16,050 nt of DNA from an uncultured Eubacterium sp. (GTDB taxonomy: Bacteria; Bacillota; Clostridia; Lachnospirales; Lachnospiraceae), in the NCBI GenBank assembly GCA_934316925.1, contig CAKREC010000044.1, positions 1 through 16,050 on the forward strand, written 5' to 3'. This document shows positions 15,384 to 16,050 of the stretch, piece by piece (the first letter of the stretch is position 1; every line of letters begins with the position of its first letter). The notes under the pieces were generated by a model that had not been told where the DNA came from, did no database searches, and worked only from the letters and a program-made list of their open reading frames with translations. The position numbers and the translations under genes were made by a program.

Positions 15384-15431
15384 CAGTATCGATGCTCCGC
15401 CCACTGCACATCCGCTAAATGCAAGACGCCA

Positions 15432-15515
15432 TCATTGAAGCAGCCTTTTCACCACATTCTCAAATTCATAAAATAGGTCAATATATTTTTGGATGATCGT
15501 GTGGCAAACCGTCTT
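15432..15515 (-). pseudogene. Remnant C-terminus of a HEPN-type partner protein
   Basis: Directly after the TAG of the nucleotidyltransferase gene the same frame stays open for 27 codons and then ends in TGA. The peptide reads KTVCHTIIQKYIDLFYEF then NVVKRLLQ, with an amphipathic helical pattern like the last helix of HI0074-family HEPN proteins, which usually partner MNT proteins. There is no start codon or ribosome site of its own, and the rest of a HEPN gene (over 100 codons) is missing, so this is read as a deletion remnant. The match to HEPN is by pattern only. Confidence 0.45.
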
Positions 15516-15785
15516 CTAAATTTCTCGTCCATATTCCGCAATATTCTCCAATAACAGTGCATTTTTACAAGTATCTTTATTTAGCAGATCAACTTGATAA
15601 AGCGTTGGTAAATCCTCTACTTTTTCAACAAGTTCATCAAACCGGTCAACTCCTGACACCGCGATATCAATATCGCTGCGCTCTCTTGCCGTTCCCTTTG
15701 CCCGCGATCCATATAAGACCACTTCTGATGCATTATATTTTCTACACAGCTTTGCAACTTCGCATATAACATCATCCGCTTTCAT
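15516..15785 (-). CDS. Minimal nucleotidyltransferase (MNT-type, antitoxin-like)
   Basis: An 89-residue single-domain nucleotidyltransferase. The core motif GSRAKGTARERSDIDIAV is complete: Gly26-Ser27, acidic residues Asp38 and Asp40, and a third acid at Asp66 in YQVDLL. Proteins of this type usually pair with a HEPN protein and neutralise it by adding AMP groups, as shown for MntA/HepT. The ATG has GGAGG 7 nt upstream, and a candidate promoter (TATAAA at 15826-15831, TTGTCC at 15849-15854, 17 nt apart) lies before it. The usual C-terminal end NIAEYGREI is present. Only a scrap of a possible partner lies downstream, so the gene may be a solitary antitoxin. Confidence 0.85.
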   Translation of the reverse strand: MKADDVICEVAKLCRKYNASEVVLYGSRAKGTARERSDIDIAVSGVDRFDELVEKVEDLPTLYQVDLLNKDTCKNALLLENIAEYGREI

Positions 15786-15825
15786 TTACAAACCTCCGTA
15801 ATCTTACGTTGCACACAATTCTTAT

Positions 15826-15854
15826 TTTATAATATACCATAAATGCGGGGACAA
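15826..15854 (-). promoter_or_regulatory. Candidate promoter of the MNT gene
   Basis: The -10 TATAAA (15826-15831) and -35 TTGTCC (15849-15854) are 17 nt apart on the minus strand, about 41 nt upstream of the ATG. Confidence 0.5.
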
Positions 15855-15940
15855 TACTATGAATTTTGATTTTGGGGGTCTGACCTTTGTCCTACTATTG
15901 GTTATCATCCTATTTGCATATTCGCATTACTTCTCAATGA

Positions 15941-16050
15941 TCACCACTCATTTATATTTGGTCTTGAAGTTCTCCACCACTCCTGAAAATCCTTTGAATA
16001 TGTTGTAAAGACTTCATTTAAATCTGCCGGTGGCACATATGTTGTGATCT
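15941..16050 (-). CDS. 3' end of an unidentified protein gene, partial at right edge
   Basis: The minus-strand frame entering from the right edge is open for 35 codons and ends in TGA at 15943-15941. The tail contains the segment YVPPADLNEVFTTYSKDF and is rich in aromatic residues, ending RPNINEW. The other two frames of this strand stop early. It looks like a real protein end, but is too short to identify. The gap to the MNT gene (15786-15940) is AT-rich and non-coding apart from the MNT promoter and a GGTCTGACC motif. Confidence 0.4.
   Translation of the reverse strand, partial: ITTYVPPADLNEVFTTYSKDFQEWWRTSRPNINEW

Noticed and set aside
15855..16008. 49-codon hydrophobic plus-strand ORF starting at an ATG near 15859
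   Set aside because: No convincing ribosome site, and it lies opposite the open minus-strand frame at the right edge; composition looks like chance in an AT-rich segment.

Overview
The window looks like chromosome from a low-to-mid GC Gram-positive anaerobe of the class Clostridia, most likely a gut Lachnospiraceae. The reasons are strong AGGAGG-type ribosome binding sites, an ECF sigma factor paired with a DUF4367-type anti-sigma protein, a LytTR regulator with a GHKL kinase, paired ABC half-exporters, a flavodiiron protein and a membrane GGDEF protein. The family is inferred from gene content; the sequence carries no rRNA or other definitive marker.

Layout, left to right. (1) 1-2987, minus strand: an ECF sigma factor and its membrane anti-sigma partner, followed by two small signal-peptide proteins and a lipoprotein cut by the left edge. 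The first small secreted gene has its Shine-Dalgarno buried in a long near-perfect hairpin. (2) 3036-8191, minus strand: a LytTR response regulator and a short GHKL kinase that lacks any membrane sensor, overlapping by 4 nt. They end at a strong intrinsic terminator, after which come two overlapping ABC half-exporter genes, probably a heterodimer with its own promoter. (3) 8343-9218, plus strand: a stand-alone purC, divergent from the response regulator. Its terminator overlaps the end of the convergent GGDEF gene. (4) 9256-12097, minus strand: a flavodiiron protein (FprA type) followed 19 nt later by a membrane diguanylate cyclase. (5) 12289-13458, plus strand: an M20 amidohydrolase, ending at a bidirectional terminator shared with a convergent small DUF2007-like protein (13510-13863). 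(6) 13938-15272, minus strand: a sodium:neurotransmitter-symporter-family transporter with possible alternative leader hairpins. (7) 15432-15785, minus strand: a minimal nucleotidyltransferase (MNT antitoxin type) with what looks like the remnant of its HEPN partner. (8) The right edge holds the 3' end of an unidentified minus-strand ORF and a GGTCTGACC motif.

Most genes are ordinary accessory or housekeeping functions. The parts most worth a second look are the sigma locus, where an RNA hairpin seems to gate a secreted product; the sensor-less kinase/regulator beside an exporter pair with no peptide gene; the flavodiiron-diguanylate cyclase pairing; the transporter leader; and the decayed HEPN/MNT module. 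No CRISPR array, tRNA, rRNA or complete insertion sequence was seen, and no gap between genes exceeds 300 bases.
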